From positions 1 through 64,000 of the forward strand of contig JBFMFH010000112.1 in the NCBI GenBank assembly GCA_040752275.1: DNA of 64,000 nucleotides, in the 5' to 3' direction. Both the position numbers and the translations under genes were made by a program. Below the pieces are notes generated by a model. The model ran no database searches, had not been told where the DNA came from, and worked only from the letters and a program-made list of their open reading frames with translations. Positions 46,586 through 55,589 of the stretch are shown one piece after another. This stretch comes from JBFMFH01 sp040752275 (GTDB lineage: Bacteria > Acidobacteriota > Vicinamibacteria > Vicinamibacterales > JAKQTR01). Every line of letters begins with the position of its first letter. Positions within the stretch are counted from its first letter, which is position 1.

Positions 46586-47356
46586 ATGAAACAGAACTTC
46601 CACATCGGGATCATGGGCAACCTGTTCTCGGGCAAGACGACGCTGATGCTGGCCCTGTCGCGCGACCCGTACAAGCGCGATCTCGAGACGCTGCTGGGCG
46701 GGGCCGAGCTCCATGTCTTTTCGGAGCGCGTCGACAAGGGATCGCTCATCGACGAATGCCTCGCGCTCTTCTACCATGACCGCGTCGCGAACATCTTCCC
46801 GACCGAGGTTGCCTTCCTCCACATGCGCACCATGCAGCAGCGCGAGATTCGCCACCTGATGACCCGCGAAAGTCCCAAGGGGGTCATCATCATCGAGGAC
46901 CGGCCGTTCATCGACGGTCCCGAGGTTTTCGTGGCACGCATGATTGAGTCGGGTGAAATGCCGCCGGCGCACGCGAAGCTGTACCGGACGCTCTTCCACC
47001 AGACGCTGCGGGCGGAACACATCCGGCTCCCCGACCTCACCGTCTATCTGCGGACCGAGCCCGAGCACCTGGAGCGGCGCCGTGCCCGTCGGGCCGCCGA
47101 GGGCGACGGCTACGCCGAGACCATCACTGCAGACTACCTCCGCCAGATCCACCGCTGCTACGAAGCCATCGCCGCGGACTGGAAGCGGACGCTCCGCCGC
47201 TATCAGGAGCACGCCATCGTGCCGCCGGACGCGGATCTCATCACGCTACCCGCCGAGATCGACATGATCGAGCATCCCGACTACGTGCACGTGGCGGCGG
47301 GCACCATCCGCGAGCAGGTGCGTCGCATGATCGTGTCGCGCCGCCAGGGGGCATGA
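46586..47356 (+). CDS. deoxynucleoside kinase family protein
   Basis: A 256-residue P-loop kinase of the deoxyadenosine/deoxyguanosine kinase family, which salvages deoxynucleosides. It has the P-loop GNLFSGKTT near residue 11, the EDRPF motif (variant of the ERS/DRS catalytic motif) near residue 109 and an Arg-rich lid (ERRRARRAAEGDGY). Substrate preference cannot be read. It stands alone after the ribosomal superoperon; a short palindrome follows it. Confidence 0.82.
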   Translation: MKQNFHIGIMGNLFSGKTTLMLALSRDPYKRDLETLLGGAELHVFSERVDKGSLIDECLALFYHDRVANIFPTEVAFLHMRTMQQREIRHLMTRESPKGVIIIEDRPFIDGPEVFVARMIESGEMPPAHAKLYRTLFHQTLRAEHIRLPDLTVYLRTEPEHLERRRARRAAEGDGYAETITADYLRQIHRCYEAIAADWKRTLRRYQEHAIVPPDADLITLPAEIDMIEHPDYVHVAAGTIREQVRRMIVSRRQGA

Positions 47357-47385
47357 ACGGCCCTCGTCCTCTGCTGTCGTCGCCC

Positions 47386-47401
47386 GCGGGCTTCAGCCCG
47401 C
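47386..47401. repeat. short perfect palindrome GCGGGCTTCAGCCCGC
   Basis: A 7-bp perfect stem with a 2-nt loop, 30 bp after the deoxynucleoside kinase stop. It may act as its terminator or be a dispersed palindrome. Confidence 0.5.
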
Positions 47402-47461
47402 AAACCCGACTTCCAGTAGGTCGATGTCGGCACGGTCCGGGCGGGCTCTCGGCAGCCGCCA

Positions 47462-47490
47462 TTGCGCGCGCCGGCCGCGCGGCACATAAT
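47462..47490 (+). promoter_or_regulatory. candidate promoter of cydAB
   Basis: TTGCGC (47462-47467) and CATAAT (47485-47490) are separated by exactly 17 bp; the -10 matches five of six positions. The cydA start lies 25 bp further on. No regulator site was recognised. Confidence 0.45.
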
Positions 47491-47515
47491 CGCCCTGACC
47501 CCTCGGACCTCTTTC

Positions 47516-48862
47516 ATGGACGTGACCCTGCTCTCGCGAATCCAGTTCGCGATGACCATTGCGTTCCACTACCTGTACCCGCCGCTGAGCATCGGCCTCG
47601 GCGTCGTGCTGGTCGTGATGGAGGGCCTGTATCTCCGGACCCGGGTCCCGATCTACCAGCAGATGACACGCTTCTGGGTCCGGGTCTTCGGCCTCACCTT
47701 CGCCCTCGGCGTCGCCACCGGGATCGTCATGGAGTTCGAGTTCGGCACGAACTGGGCGTCCTACTCGCGGTTCGTCGGCGACGTCTTCGGCTCGGCGCTC
47801 GCGGCCGAGGGCATCTTCGCGTTCTTCCTGGAGAGCGGATTCCTCGCCCTGCTGCTGTTCGGCTGGGACAAGGTCGGCCCGCGCCTGCACTTCTTTGCCA
47901 CGCTGATGGTCTGTCTGGGCGCTCACTTCAGCGCCATCTGGATCGTCGTCGCCAACTCGTGGATGCAGACGCCGGCCGGGTGCCGCATCGCCGAGCACGG
48001 GCTCGGCCCGCGGGCGGAGGTCACCGACTTCTGGGCGATGGTCTTCAACCCGTCGGCCGCCGAGCGCCTGACGCACACCGTGCTCGGGGCCTGGCAGGCC
48101 GGAGCTTTCCTGGTCGTCTCGGTCAGTGCCTACTACCTGTTGAATGGGAGACACGCGGAATTCGCCCGGCGATCGCTACGGGTGGGCGTGGCGCTTGGGC
48201 TCGTGGCGTCGCTGGGGTCGCTTGCCACGGGTCACGTCAGCGCGGAAGGCGTCAGCCGGCACCAGCCGGCGAAGCTCGCGGCGATGGAGGCGCACTTCCC
48301 GGCATCCGCGCCGGCCGACATGTACGTGTTCGGGTGGGTCGACGAAGACAGCCGGCACGTCCACGGCGTGGCGCTCCCGGGGATGCTGAGTTGGATCCTG
48401 CACGGGAATGCAACGGCGCCGGTCACGGGACTGTCCGCCTTCGCTCCTGAGGATCGGCCGCCCGTGCAGGTCGTCTTCCAGGCCTACCACCTGATGGTCG
48501 CCATCGGCATGGGCCTGATCGGTCTCTCCCTCGCAGGGGTGTTCTACGCCATGCGGCGGGTGGGGTCCCCGCCGGAATGGCTGCTGCGGCTGTTGGTGTT
48601 GTCCGTGCTGGGTCCCCAGATCGCCAACCAGGCCGGCTGGATGACGGCCGAAGTGGGGCGCCAGCCGTGGATCGTCTATGGTGTGATGCGCACCAGCGAA
48701 GGTGTCAGCCGCTCGGTCTCGGCCGAGGCCGTGGTCTTCTCGCTCGTGCTGTTCACGCTCGTTTACATGCTGCTGTTTGCGCTGTTCCTCTACCTGCTCG
48801 ACTCGAAGATCAAGCACGGGCCCTTGCCGGAGGATCTCACCGCCAGCCCCAAGCGAGCCTGA
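47516..48862 (+). CDS. cydA: cytochrome bd ubiquinol oxidase subunit I
   Basis: Quinol-oxidising, haem-binding subunit of the bd oxidase in the inner membrane. At 448 residues it is shorter than E. coli CydA (522), which points to the short Q-loop type. Haem and quinol markers: His18 in TIAFHYLYPPLSIGL, the QPAKLAAMEAHF block and AGWMTAEVGRQPWIVYG. About nine membrane helices. I chose the ATG at 47516 (MDVTLLSRIQF). cydB follows after 3 bp. Confidence 0.96.
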   Translation: MDVTLLSRIQFAMTIAFHYLYPPLSIGLGVVLVVMEGLYLRTRVPIYQQMTRFWVRVFGLTFALGVATGIVMEFEFGTNWASYSRFVGDVFGSALAAEGIFAFFLESGFLALLLFGWDKVGPRLHFFATLMVCLGAHFSAIWIVVANSWMQTPAGCRIAEHGLGPRAEVTDFWAMVFNPSAAERLTHTVLGAWQAGAFLVVSVSAYYLLNGRHAEFARRSLRVGVALGLVASLGSLATGHVSAEGVSRHQPAKLAAMEAHFPASAPADMYVFGWVDEDSRHVHGVALPGMLSWILHGNATAPVTGLSAFAPEDRPPVQVVFQAYHLMVAIGMGLIGLSLAGVFYAMRRVGSPPEWLLRLLVLSVLGPQIANQAGWMTAEVGRQPWIVYGVMRTSEGVSRSVSAEAVVFSLVLFTLVYMLLFALFLYLLDSKIKHGPLPEDLTASPKRA

Positions 48863-48865
48863 GCC

Positions 48866-49885
48866 ATGACCATCGACCTGAACACGATCTGGTTCCTGCT
48901 CGTGGGCGCGCTCCTGGCCGGGTACGCGGTCCTCGACGGTTTCGATCTCGGCGTCGGGATCCTGCACCTCTTCGTCACACGCGACGAGGAGCGCCGCGTC
49001 TTCATCAATGCCATCGGTCCCGTGTGGGACGGCAATGAGGTCTGGCTGGTGACGGGCGGCGGCGCGCTGTTCGCGGCGTTCCCGGCCGTTTACGCCGGGG
49101 TCTTCTCGGGGTTCTACCCGGCGATGATCCTGCTACTCTTCGCGCTGATCTTCCGGGCCGTGGCCATCGAGTTCCGGAGCAAGCAGCCGATGGCGTGGTG
49201 GCGCCGGACGTGGGACGTCAGTTTCAGCGCCGCCTCGTTCCTCGGGTCGTTCCTGATGGGCGTGGCCTTCGGCAACGTCATCCGCGGCATTCCCCTGGAC
49301 GTCCATGGCGAGTATCTCGGCGGCTTCACCACGCTGCTGAACCCGTATGCGCTGCTGGCCGGCGTGACAACGGTGGCGCTCTTCGCCATGCACGGCTCGA
49401 TCTATCTCGTGCTCAAGACGGACAGTGCGATTCAGGCGAAGGTCCGCGCATGGGTCAACACCACCATCATCGTCTTCGTCATCTGCTACGCCACGACGAC
49501 GATGGCGACGCTGGTCTATCTGCCGCACATGGGCGATCACTTCAAGGCGCACCCGTGGACGTTCGTGCTGCCGGTGGCGACCATGCTGGCGATTGCGAAC
49601 GTACCCCGGGAAATCCTCCACGGACGCGACTGGCGGGCGTTCCTGTCGTCGTGCGCGGCCGTCTTCGGCCTGATGGGGCTCGTCGGGTTCGGGATGTACC
49701 CCAACCTCGTCCGCGGGACGGATCCAGCCACCAGCCTGTCGGTCTACAGCGCCGCCTCGTCCGACGGCACGCTGACGACGATGCTGATCATCGTGGGTAT
49801 CGGCATGCCCCTTGTCCTCGCCTACACGATCAGCATCTACTGGATCTTCCGCGGCAAGGTGAAGCTGGACTCCATGTCGTACTGA
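48866..49885 (+). CDS. cydB: cytochrome bd ubiquinol oxidase subunit II
   Basis: Partner of CydA in oxygen reduction at high affinity; 339 residues and eight to nine membrane helices. GYAVLDGFDLGVGILHLF, NAIGPVWDGNEVWLVTGGGA and FRAVAIEFRSKQP are family motifs. No cydX-like or cydCD gene is seen next to it. About 200 bp without a recognisable gene separate it from the convergent PLP enzyme gene. Confidence 0.96.
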   Translation: MTIDLNTIWFLLVGALLAGYAVLDGFDLGVGILHLFVTRDEERRVFINAIGPVWDGNEVWLVTGGGALFAAFPAVYAGVFSGFYPAMILLLFALIFRAVAIEFRSKQPMAWWRRTWDVSFSAASFLGSFLMGVAFGNVIRGIPLDVHGEYLGGFTTLLNPYALLAGVTTVALFAMHGSIYLVLKTDSAIQAKVRAWVNTTIIVFVICYATTTMATLVYLPHMGDHFKAHPWTFVLPVATMLAIANVPREILHGRDWRAFLSSCAAVFGLMGLVGFGMYPNLVRGTDPATSLSVYSAASSDGTLTTMLIIVGIGMPLVLAYTISIYWIFRGKVKLDSMSY

Positions 49886-50085
49886 CGGACGGATGAGGTC
49901 ATGCAGCGCGCGAGCGAGGCTCCGCCTGAGACGCAACTGCCACGGTCTCTTCGCGTTTCATTCGTACAAGGTCGCCGACGGTGGCGGTAGACACCTCAAA
50001 CGGCCGAGCGACGTCCGACCCAAGGACGCGATCCGGAACTGGAGCCGCACGGCGCCGGCACGCGTCCTCGGGGCCGGTGATCGCC

Positions 50086-51384
50086 CTACGCGAGCATGCC
50101 CTTCGTGACGATGCCCTCCATGACATCGGCGAAGTAGTCCATTTCCTTCGCAGACAGGGACACGTTGGTCACCACGCGAATCGCGTCGAACAGGCCCTCG
50201 TGATGCCTCATGCGCGATACCACGATGCCCCACTTGTCGAACAAGTGGGTCGCGAGCTGTCCCATGTCCATGCCCTCGATGCCAGCGGAGATGACGCCGC
50301 ACGAGCCCTCTTTCGGATCGAGACTCGTGAAGAACCTGACCCGCGGGTACTGTTTCAAGCGGCTCGTCCAGCGCTGGGACAAGTAGTGGATCCGAGCCGA
50401 CTTCCGCTCGATCCCGATGCCGTCGTTGAAGGTGATCCCTTCGGCCATGGCCACGCGGTTGGCCTGCGTGCGGGTGCCCACGTCCTCGTATCGACGGATG
50501 CTCTTCGCGTCATCCGACCAGGGCGGCGTCAGCGGCCACACGAGCGGGATGCGGTCCTTCGGGATACGCACGAAGCCGTTTCCGGGCGGCGCCAGCAGCC
50601 ACTTGTGCAGGCTCGCGGTGTAGTAGTCGCAGCCCAGGTCCGCCAGCTTGAACGGAACGTGCATGAAGCCGTGCGCGCCGTCGCAGAGCACCTCGATGCC
50701 CTTCGAATGTGCCATGTCCGCAATCCGGCGGACCGGCGCCATCAGGCCCGTCCAGTGTGTGAAATGAGTGCAGTGGATGAGCTTCGTGCGAGGCGTCACC
50801 TGTTCGGCAACGAGGCTGTAGTAAGTGTCTTGCGGCACCGGTGGCACTGGGAGCTTCACTTCCTTGATCACGATGCCTTCGCGCTTCGCCCTCTGGAACC
50901 ACGCCGAGCGAAGCCGGGGATAGCACTGGTTCGTGAGGATCACCTCGTCTCCGCGCTGCAACTCCCGTCCGAGGATTGGGATGTGCCCGGCTTCCGTGCC
51001 GCCCCGGCACAGGCACAGCTCCTCGGGGTCGCAGCCGAGGTGCGCGGCCAGCCGGCGGCGGCAGCTCTCGAGTTCCGGCGCGAGCACCCCGATCGAGTGC
51101 GCGCCCGCGTTGGCCGAGAACTCGTTGTGCCGCCGGACGGCGTCCTGGACGGTGCGCAGGCCGTTCTGAATCGTGCCGTTGTTCAGGTTGATGATGTTGC
51201 GATCCTCGCTGAAGGCCTGCTGCACCGCGAACCAGAAGTCCTCGTCCGCCGCCACCTGTTCGGGACTCATGCCGGCGGTCTCGCGACCGGCAGCATAGAT
51301 CCTCTCCATGATGTCATCGCCTGCCGCGGCCAAGGCACCCACGCCGGCCGCGCAGGTCCGGAGAAAGTCACGCCTGTCCCACAT
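50086..51384 (-). CDS. Tat-exported class V aminotransferase-like PLP enzyme (1)
   Basis: A 432-residue fold-type I PLP enzyme of the class V / isopenicillin N epimerase-like group. The N-terminus MWDRRDFLRTCAAGVGALAA is a twin-arginine signal, so export with bound cofactor is predicted. PLP-binding parts are CRGGTEAGHIPILG, the Asp in LCDGAHGFMHVPF and the Schiff-base Lys in TASLHKWLLAPPG. The ATG at 51384 has AGGAGG five bases upstream. Substrate unknown. The paralogue upstream (51534-52820) suggests a tandem duplication, and the two may form a heterodimer or act in sequence. Confidence 0.88.
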   Translation of the reverse strand: MWDRRDFLRTCAAGVGALAAAGDDIMERIYAAGRETAGMSPEQVAADEDFWFAVQQAFSEDRNIINLNNGTIQNGLRTVQDAVRRHNEFSANAGAHSIGVLAPELESCRRRLAAHLGCDPEELCLCRGGTEAGHIPILGRELQRGDEVILTNQCYPRLRSAWFQRAKREGIVIKEVKLPVPPVPQDTYYSLVAEQVTPRTKLIHCTHFTHWTGLMAPVRRIADMAHSKGIEVLCDGAHGFMHVPFKLADLGCDYYTASLHKWLLAPPGNGFVRIPKDRIPLVWPLTPPWSDDAKSIRRYEDVGTRTQANRVAMAEGITFNDGIGIERKSARIHYLSQRWTSRLKQYPRVRFFTSLDPKEGSCGVISAGIEGMDMGQLATHLFDKWGIVVSRMRHHEGLFDAIRVVTNVSLSAKEMDYFADVMEGIVTKGMLA

Positions 51385-51533
51385 GTCGCCTCCTTGGTTC
51401 CATCTATCGAAACCGGTCCTCGTCTGGCTGCTGAACGCCGCCGCCGCAACGTGGCTCCTGATCCTCCGCGTTCACCTCCTCACGCATTTCCTGGCCCCAA
51501 GACGTTCGCCGACGACAGATCGGAGTTGCCGGC

Positions 51534-52820
51534 CTAGATCGCATTCGCGCGCAGAACGCTCTCGATCGTCCCGGCGAAGTAGTCGATTTCGGCGACCGTC
51601 ATAGAGACGTTGGTCACGATTCGCAGCCCGTCGAACTTGGGATGAGTCATGTGCGACACGACGATCCCGTAGTCGTTCAGGAGTGTCCGTGTGAGGTCGG
51701 TCAGGTTCATCCCCTCGATCGTGAACGCCGCAATCCCGCATGCCTCTGGGAGATCGAGGTCCGTCAGGATGCGGACGCGCGGGTGCGCCTTCAGCCGGTC
51801 TGCCCAGCGCCGCGTCAGGTAGCGCAGCCGGGCGCTCTTCCGCTCGAGTCCAATTCCCTCGTTGAACGTGATTGCCTCGGCGATCGCCGCGCGGTTCGCG
51901 TGGGACCGGGTCCCGACGTCCTCGAACTTGCGGATATTGGCCTTCCGGCTCAAGTCTGCAGGCGTGAGTGGCCACAACGACTCGATCCTCGACTTCTTCA
52001 CGTAGAGGAACCCGTTCCCCGGTGGCGCCATCAGCCACTTGTGCAGGCTGGCAACGTAGTAGTCGCAATCGAGCTCCCGAACGTTGACGGGTACGTGCAT
52101 GAACCCGTGCGCACCGTCGACAATCACCTGGATACCACGCTGGTGGGCCAGATCGATGATCCGCTTCATTGGCGCGACTTGCGCAGTCCGGTGCGTCATG
52201 TGGCAGATCATGACCACCCTGGTCCGCGGCGTGATCGTGCTCTCCAGTTTCCTGTAGAAGTCGTCGAGCGCCACGGGCGGCGGCGGCAGATCAACCTGCT
52301 TGAGGACGATGTGTTCGCGTGCCTCCCGCTGCTTCCAGGCGTTGATCAACCGGGGGTAGTCCTGATCCGTCGTGACCACTTCGTCGCCCGGCTTCAGGTC
52401 GATCCCCATCACGGCGATTTCGCCGGCCTCACTCCCGGACCTGGCGATGACGAGCTCCTCGCCGTCACAGCCCGCGTGCGCGGCAAGCCGGCGACGGACG
52501 CTCTCAACTTCCTTCGAGAAGTAGTTGGTGGTGTACGCTCCGGCGTTGGCAGAGAACTCATAGTGCCGGCGCATTGCATCCTGGACCGGTCGCAGGCTGG
52601 GCTGAATCGTGCCGTTGTTCAGGTTGACGATGTTCCTGTCGACGGTGAACGCCTGCTGGACCTCAAACCAGAAATCCTCGTCCACTGCGACCAGTTCAGG
52701 ACCCCGGTCCGCCGTCGCGTGCGCGGCCGCCAGGAGTCGCTCCATGCCGTCCCAGCGGGTCGTGGCCAGTCCGGCAAGTCCGGAACCGACGCCCGCCACA
52801 AACCGACGCCTGCTCCACAT
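51534..52820 (-). CDS. Tat-exported class V aminotransferase-like PLP enzyme (2)
   Basis: A 428-residue paralogue of the next gene, by eye about half identical, with the same blocks: NIVNLNNGTIQPSLRPVQDA, ARSGSEAGEIAVMG, IVDGAHGFMHVPV and the PLP Lys in ASLHKWLMAPPG. The N-terminus MWSRRRFVAGVGSGLAGLA fits a twin-arginine signal. The ATG at 52820 follows GAGGAG. About 150 bp separate it from gene (1), so the pair is probably co-transcribed. A perfect 7-bp inverted repeat lies 95 bp upstream of the start. Confidence 0.88.
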   Translation of the reverse strand: MWSRRRFVAGVGSGLAGLATTRWDGMERLLAAAHATADRGPELVAVDEDFWFEVQQAFTVDRNIVNLNNGTIQPSLRPVQDAMRRHYEFSANAGAYTTNYFSKEVESVRRRLAAHAGCDGEELVIARSGSEAGEIAVMGIDLKPGDEVVTTDQDYPRLINAWKQREAREHIVLKQVDLPPPPVALDDFYRKLESTITPRTRVVMICHMTHRTAQVAPMKRIIDLAHQRGIQVIVDGAHGFMHVPVNVRELDCDYYVASLHKWLMAPPGNGFLYVKKSRIESLWPLTPADLSRKANIRKFEDVGTRSHANRAAIAEAITFNEGIGLERKSARLRYLTRRWADRLKAHPRVRILTDLDLPEACGIAAFTIEGMNLTDLTRTLLNDYGIVVSHMTHPKFDGLRIVTNVSMTVAEIDYFAGTIESVLRANAI

Positions 52821-52914
52821 AGCCGCTCCTCTCGAACCGCCACTGCAGGGCGGGAGCGAGGCGCATACGCCGGCTCGTGATCGTGGATTCCCCCGCGGAC
52901 ACCGCGAACGGAGC

Positions 52915-52936
52915 GAACCGACAATCGGATCGGTTC
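52915..52936. promoter_or_regulatory. operator-like inverted repeat
   Basis: GAACCGA (52915-52921) and TCGGTTC (52930-52936) form perfect arms around 8 bp. It lies upstream of the minus-strand PLP enzyme pair and could be bound by the neighbouring XRE-type regulator. That link is inference. Confidence 0.4.
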
Positions 52937-53049
52937 CCGGTCCAACTCACACGAGCTGGCAGCGCGGACTGTTGCCTGACAAGACCGGGGGGCTTCCGGG
53001 GGGCACGAATTGACCGCACCGGTTGGCGTTCGCAGGGGCTCGCAGCCAA

Positions 53050-53565
53050 TCACACGCAACCGAGCGTCGCGCTGAATAGGCGGCGAACACCCGGCACCGG
53101 GGCGACCTGCCACGGGACCACGACAGACGTGGCGTCGTCCTCGGAAACGGGCCGGATCTCAGCCAGGAACGGTTCCATGTCCTTCGCCGCGAACGGATCC
53201 GCCAGCGGGTGAACCCGGTTGTGGTAGGGGCTGAACCGTCCGCGGTCGGCGTCGACGATGCGAATCCCAGCCGGGTCATGGCCATCGATGTCCCGGCGGG
53301 AATGCACGAATATGTGCCCCGTGTGTCCCTGCGAATAGAGGTCCTGCAGCTTGACGCCCAGGACGCGACTCATCGTTTCCAGGAAGCTCAGGCGCACGGG
53401 CTTCTTGTTGTTTTCGACGGCAGAGAGTTCAGCAGCGGAGATCGAGACCTTGGCGGCTAGGTCCCGCAGCGTCCACCCCAGACGCTTCCGGTGCCTGCGG
53501 ATACGGTCGCCGATCTCGAGTTCCGCGTAGTTGGCCGAGAACGTGCTACAGACTGGCATGGTCAC
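53050..53565 (-). CDS. XRE-family regulator, possibly truncated
   Basis: A 171-residue protein. Residues 18-75 are a helix-turn-helix of the XRE/SinR type (DRIRRHRKRLGWTLRDLAAK, then VSISAAELSAVENNKKPVRL). The rest (HIFVHSRRDIDGHDPAGIRI, YHNRVHPLADPF) resembles the linker and first strands of an XRE-cupin protein, but the expected cupin beta-barrel is missing after PFLAEIRPVSED. The tail is short and unrelated. I suspect a truncation. It may regulate the neighbouring PLP enzymes. Confidence 0.7.
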   Translation of the reverse strand: MTMPVCSTFSANYAELEIGDRIRRHRKRLGWTLRDLAAKVSISAAELSAVENNKKPVRLSFLETMSRVLGVKLQDLYSQGHTGHIFVHSRRDIDGHDPAGIRIVDADRGRFSPYHNRVHPLADPFAAKDMEPFLAEIRPVSEDDATSVVVPWQVAPVPGVRRLFSATLGCV

Positions 53566-53978
53566 CTGTCAATCTGGGAAGCGGCCAGCGGAGCGCATTC
53601 TAGCAACCCGGCCAGCGCTGGTCCAGAGCAGTTTCAAGAATACGGTAATCATGTGGATCTGAACATGTCCTGTTCAGGAATCGGACGCTCACTTGCCGCC
53701 GTGCGCCGGCCCGTGAGGCCTCGGCGGGGGTACTCGACAGGGACTTCGCCGTCACGAGTCGAGCGCCAGTCCTCTGGCCCGACAAGCGTCGGCTCGCGAA
53801 ACCCGGTCCAGCGGCGCAGAGTACCGCCGGATGTCGGGGCGGCGGAGGCGAGTGCTTGGCCATCGCGCGACAACAGCAAGCGCGGCGGAGGGCCGAACAG
53901 CCGCCGTTCGTGCGGCATCCACGATCGACGCGTCGGCCAGCAGACGCCGATCTCTCTGGCCTCGCCCACCCAGGAGCG
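53566..53978. other. intergenic, no gene; one palindrome
   Basis: Open frames here do not look like proteins. A 7-bp perfect inverted repeat, CTGAACA (53659-53665) and TGTTCAG (53671-53677) with 5 bp between, could be an operator. Otherwise I see nothing. Confidence 0.45.
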
Positions 53979-54287
53979 CTATTCCTCTTCCTCCGCCGCC
54001 TCGCCCTTCTCGGCCTTCGACGCCGCGATGATCTTGGCCTGGAGGTGCGCCGGCACCTCCTCGTAGTGCGAGTACTCCATGTGGTAGGTGCCGCGGCCGC
54101 CGGTGGTCGAGGTCAGCGTCTGCTCGTAGGTGAGCATCTCCGACATCGGCACCTGGGCCTTGACGACGGTGGTGTGGCCGCGGGTGTCCATGCCCGAGAC
54201 GCGCCCGCGCCGGCCGTTGATGTCGCCCATGATGTCACCGGCGAAGTCGCTCGGGACGTACACCTCGACGTTCATGATCCGCTCGAG
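53979..54287 (-). pseudogene. duplicated 3' end of the EF-G2-like gene
   Basis: 308 bp (53980-54287) match the last 308 bp of the EF-G-like gene (56401-56708) with about three differences. The encoded 98 residues from MNVEVYVPSDFAGD to EEEE are identical; two differences are synonymous and a third changes the residue before the Met. The stop codon is TAG here, TAA in the full gene. The fragment covers most of domain V. An ATG at 54275 could start a 98-residue protein, but no clear ribosome binding site is seen. Same strand as the full gene, downstream of it. Confidence 0.93.
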
Positions 54288-54691
54288 ATTGGTTGTTCCA
54301 GCGAAGACGCGGCAGATTCTAGCACGAGTGCGACGGCGAGAGCTCGTTCGAGTCCAGCTGTCATGGGGTTCCTCGTTTGGGTTCGTGGTTCCCCGTGCGC
54401 GGGCGCATTGGGCGTGCAAGCACCTGTTGCATGGCCTCCAGCACTCGGCCGCGACTGGCCGATTCGGAGTGTTCTTGTCGTATTCGGAGTCTCTTTGGCC
54501 GGTCCGGTGCTTCCGAGTCCATAGAGGATAGGCGTCTCGTGGTGTCCTGGCCGGCTTTCGAGGACCGGTCGCAGCCGCCGGGCCGACGGATCGGTCACCG
54601 CCTAGCCCGAATGGAGAGTGACAACGCTCGGCTGTGGGCGATTGCCGACAGCCTATGGCGATAACGAGGACGTGATTGTTTGGAGGGCACG
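54288..54691. other. intergenic, no gene seen
   Basis: This lies between the duplicated EF-G end and the M15-like gene. No open frame here looks coding. A TAGAAT hexamer on the minus strand near 54315-54320 could be a -10 element reading into the fragment, without a clear -35. Confidence 0.4.
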
Positions 54692-55574
54692 ATGATAGCA
54701 GAGAGAGTCAGCCTCCCCTTCCCCACACGCGCCTCAGGCCCAGAACGCTCGGGGTTGTTCGGGCTGCGCGTTGCAGGGCTCGCCGTGGTCGTTGTGCTGG
54801 GTTCGTCCCAGCAGCTCTTCGCACAGACGTTTCTTGACTACCAGGCAGCGCCAGCTGGCAGCGGGACAGTCCAACTACTACTTCACCTGCAGCTACACCG
54901 CGTTCCATTACGATGACTACGGCCCGCTGCCAATTGCGGTCGAAGTCCAAGCCCTCGATCCGGACGGGAACGTCCTGGCGTCGGAGCTTCGTGGCGAAGG
55001 CGGAGGCGTCCTGGTGCTAGACGTCATTGCCGCAGTGCCTCTGGCTTTCTTGTCATCGCGGGACTATGCCTGCCGCGCGTTCGTGATCTACCCGTCCTCT
55101 CCCGAACTGGTCGCCGAAGGGAAGATAGCCTGCGAAGACGAGAGGAACGACATCCTGCGGGAGTACGGGATCCACAGTGTGCCCACGGTACCCTTCTGTT
55201 CGGACTTTACCACCTCTGGCGGCACCACGCACTTCAGCTGGCCCGATTGGACACAGGATGCGGGGAATCACGCCGGAGGATGGGCCATCGGCAAGATCTG
55301 GGGGCAGCTTGAACAGTGGTACAGCAGTTACGACAGAGGTGGGTTTAGGGTGACGTCTGGCTATCGCTGTCCCCACCGGAATTTCGAGCTCCCGGGAGCG
55401 GTGCAAGACAGCCGACACATGTCGGGCGAGGCGATTGACGTCTTCTCGGCAGAGCACGAATGGACTCCGGAAGAACACACTCGGATGAGGGACGCTGCTC
55501 GGCAAGCTGGCTCGACCTGGCAAAGCGATTGGGGAGCGTACAACGATCACCATCTGCACGCCCAGTGGCGTTAG
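54692..55574 (+). pseudogene. M15-like peptidase, frameshifted
   Basis: Two overlapping frames together make one exported protein of about 293 residues. The first (54692-54916) has GGAGGG before the ATG and a signal peptide ending LFAQ. The second frame (to 55574) carries the body. It ends with a D-Ala-D-Ala carboxypeptidase M15-type site: SGYRCPHRNFELPG, then SRHMSGEAIDVF (His and Asp ligands) and NDHHLHAQW. The frames switch between about 54845 and 54880, as if one extra base were present. This is a real frameshift or a sequencing error. Base composition looks less GC-rich than the surroundings. Confidence 0.75.
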
Positions 55575-55589
55575 TATCGCAGGGAGTCA

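Noticed and set aside
49893..50108. A small gene after cydB (cydX-like)
   Set aside because: The translation is Arg-rich without a membrane helix, unlike CydX.
53491..54066. A 191-codon plus-strand frame across the XRE start and EF-G fragment
   Set aside because: It runs antisense through two supported features and its composition is Ser/Arg/Pro-rich without any domain.
53980..54287. The 308-bp EF-G duplication as an att site
   Set aside because: It is far longer than usual integrase core sites and no integrase is present. I keep it as a duplication rather than naming an attachment site.
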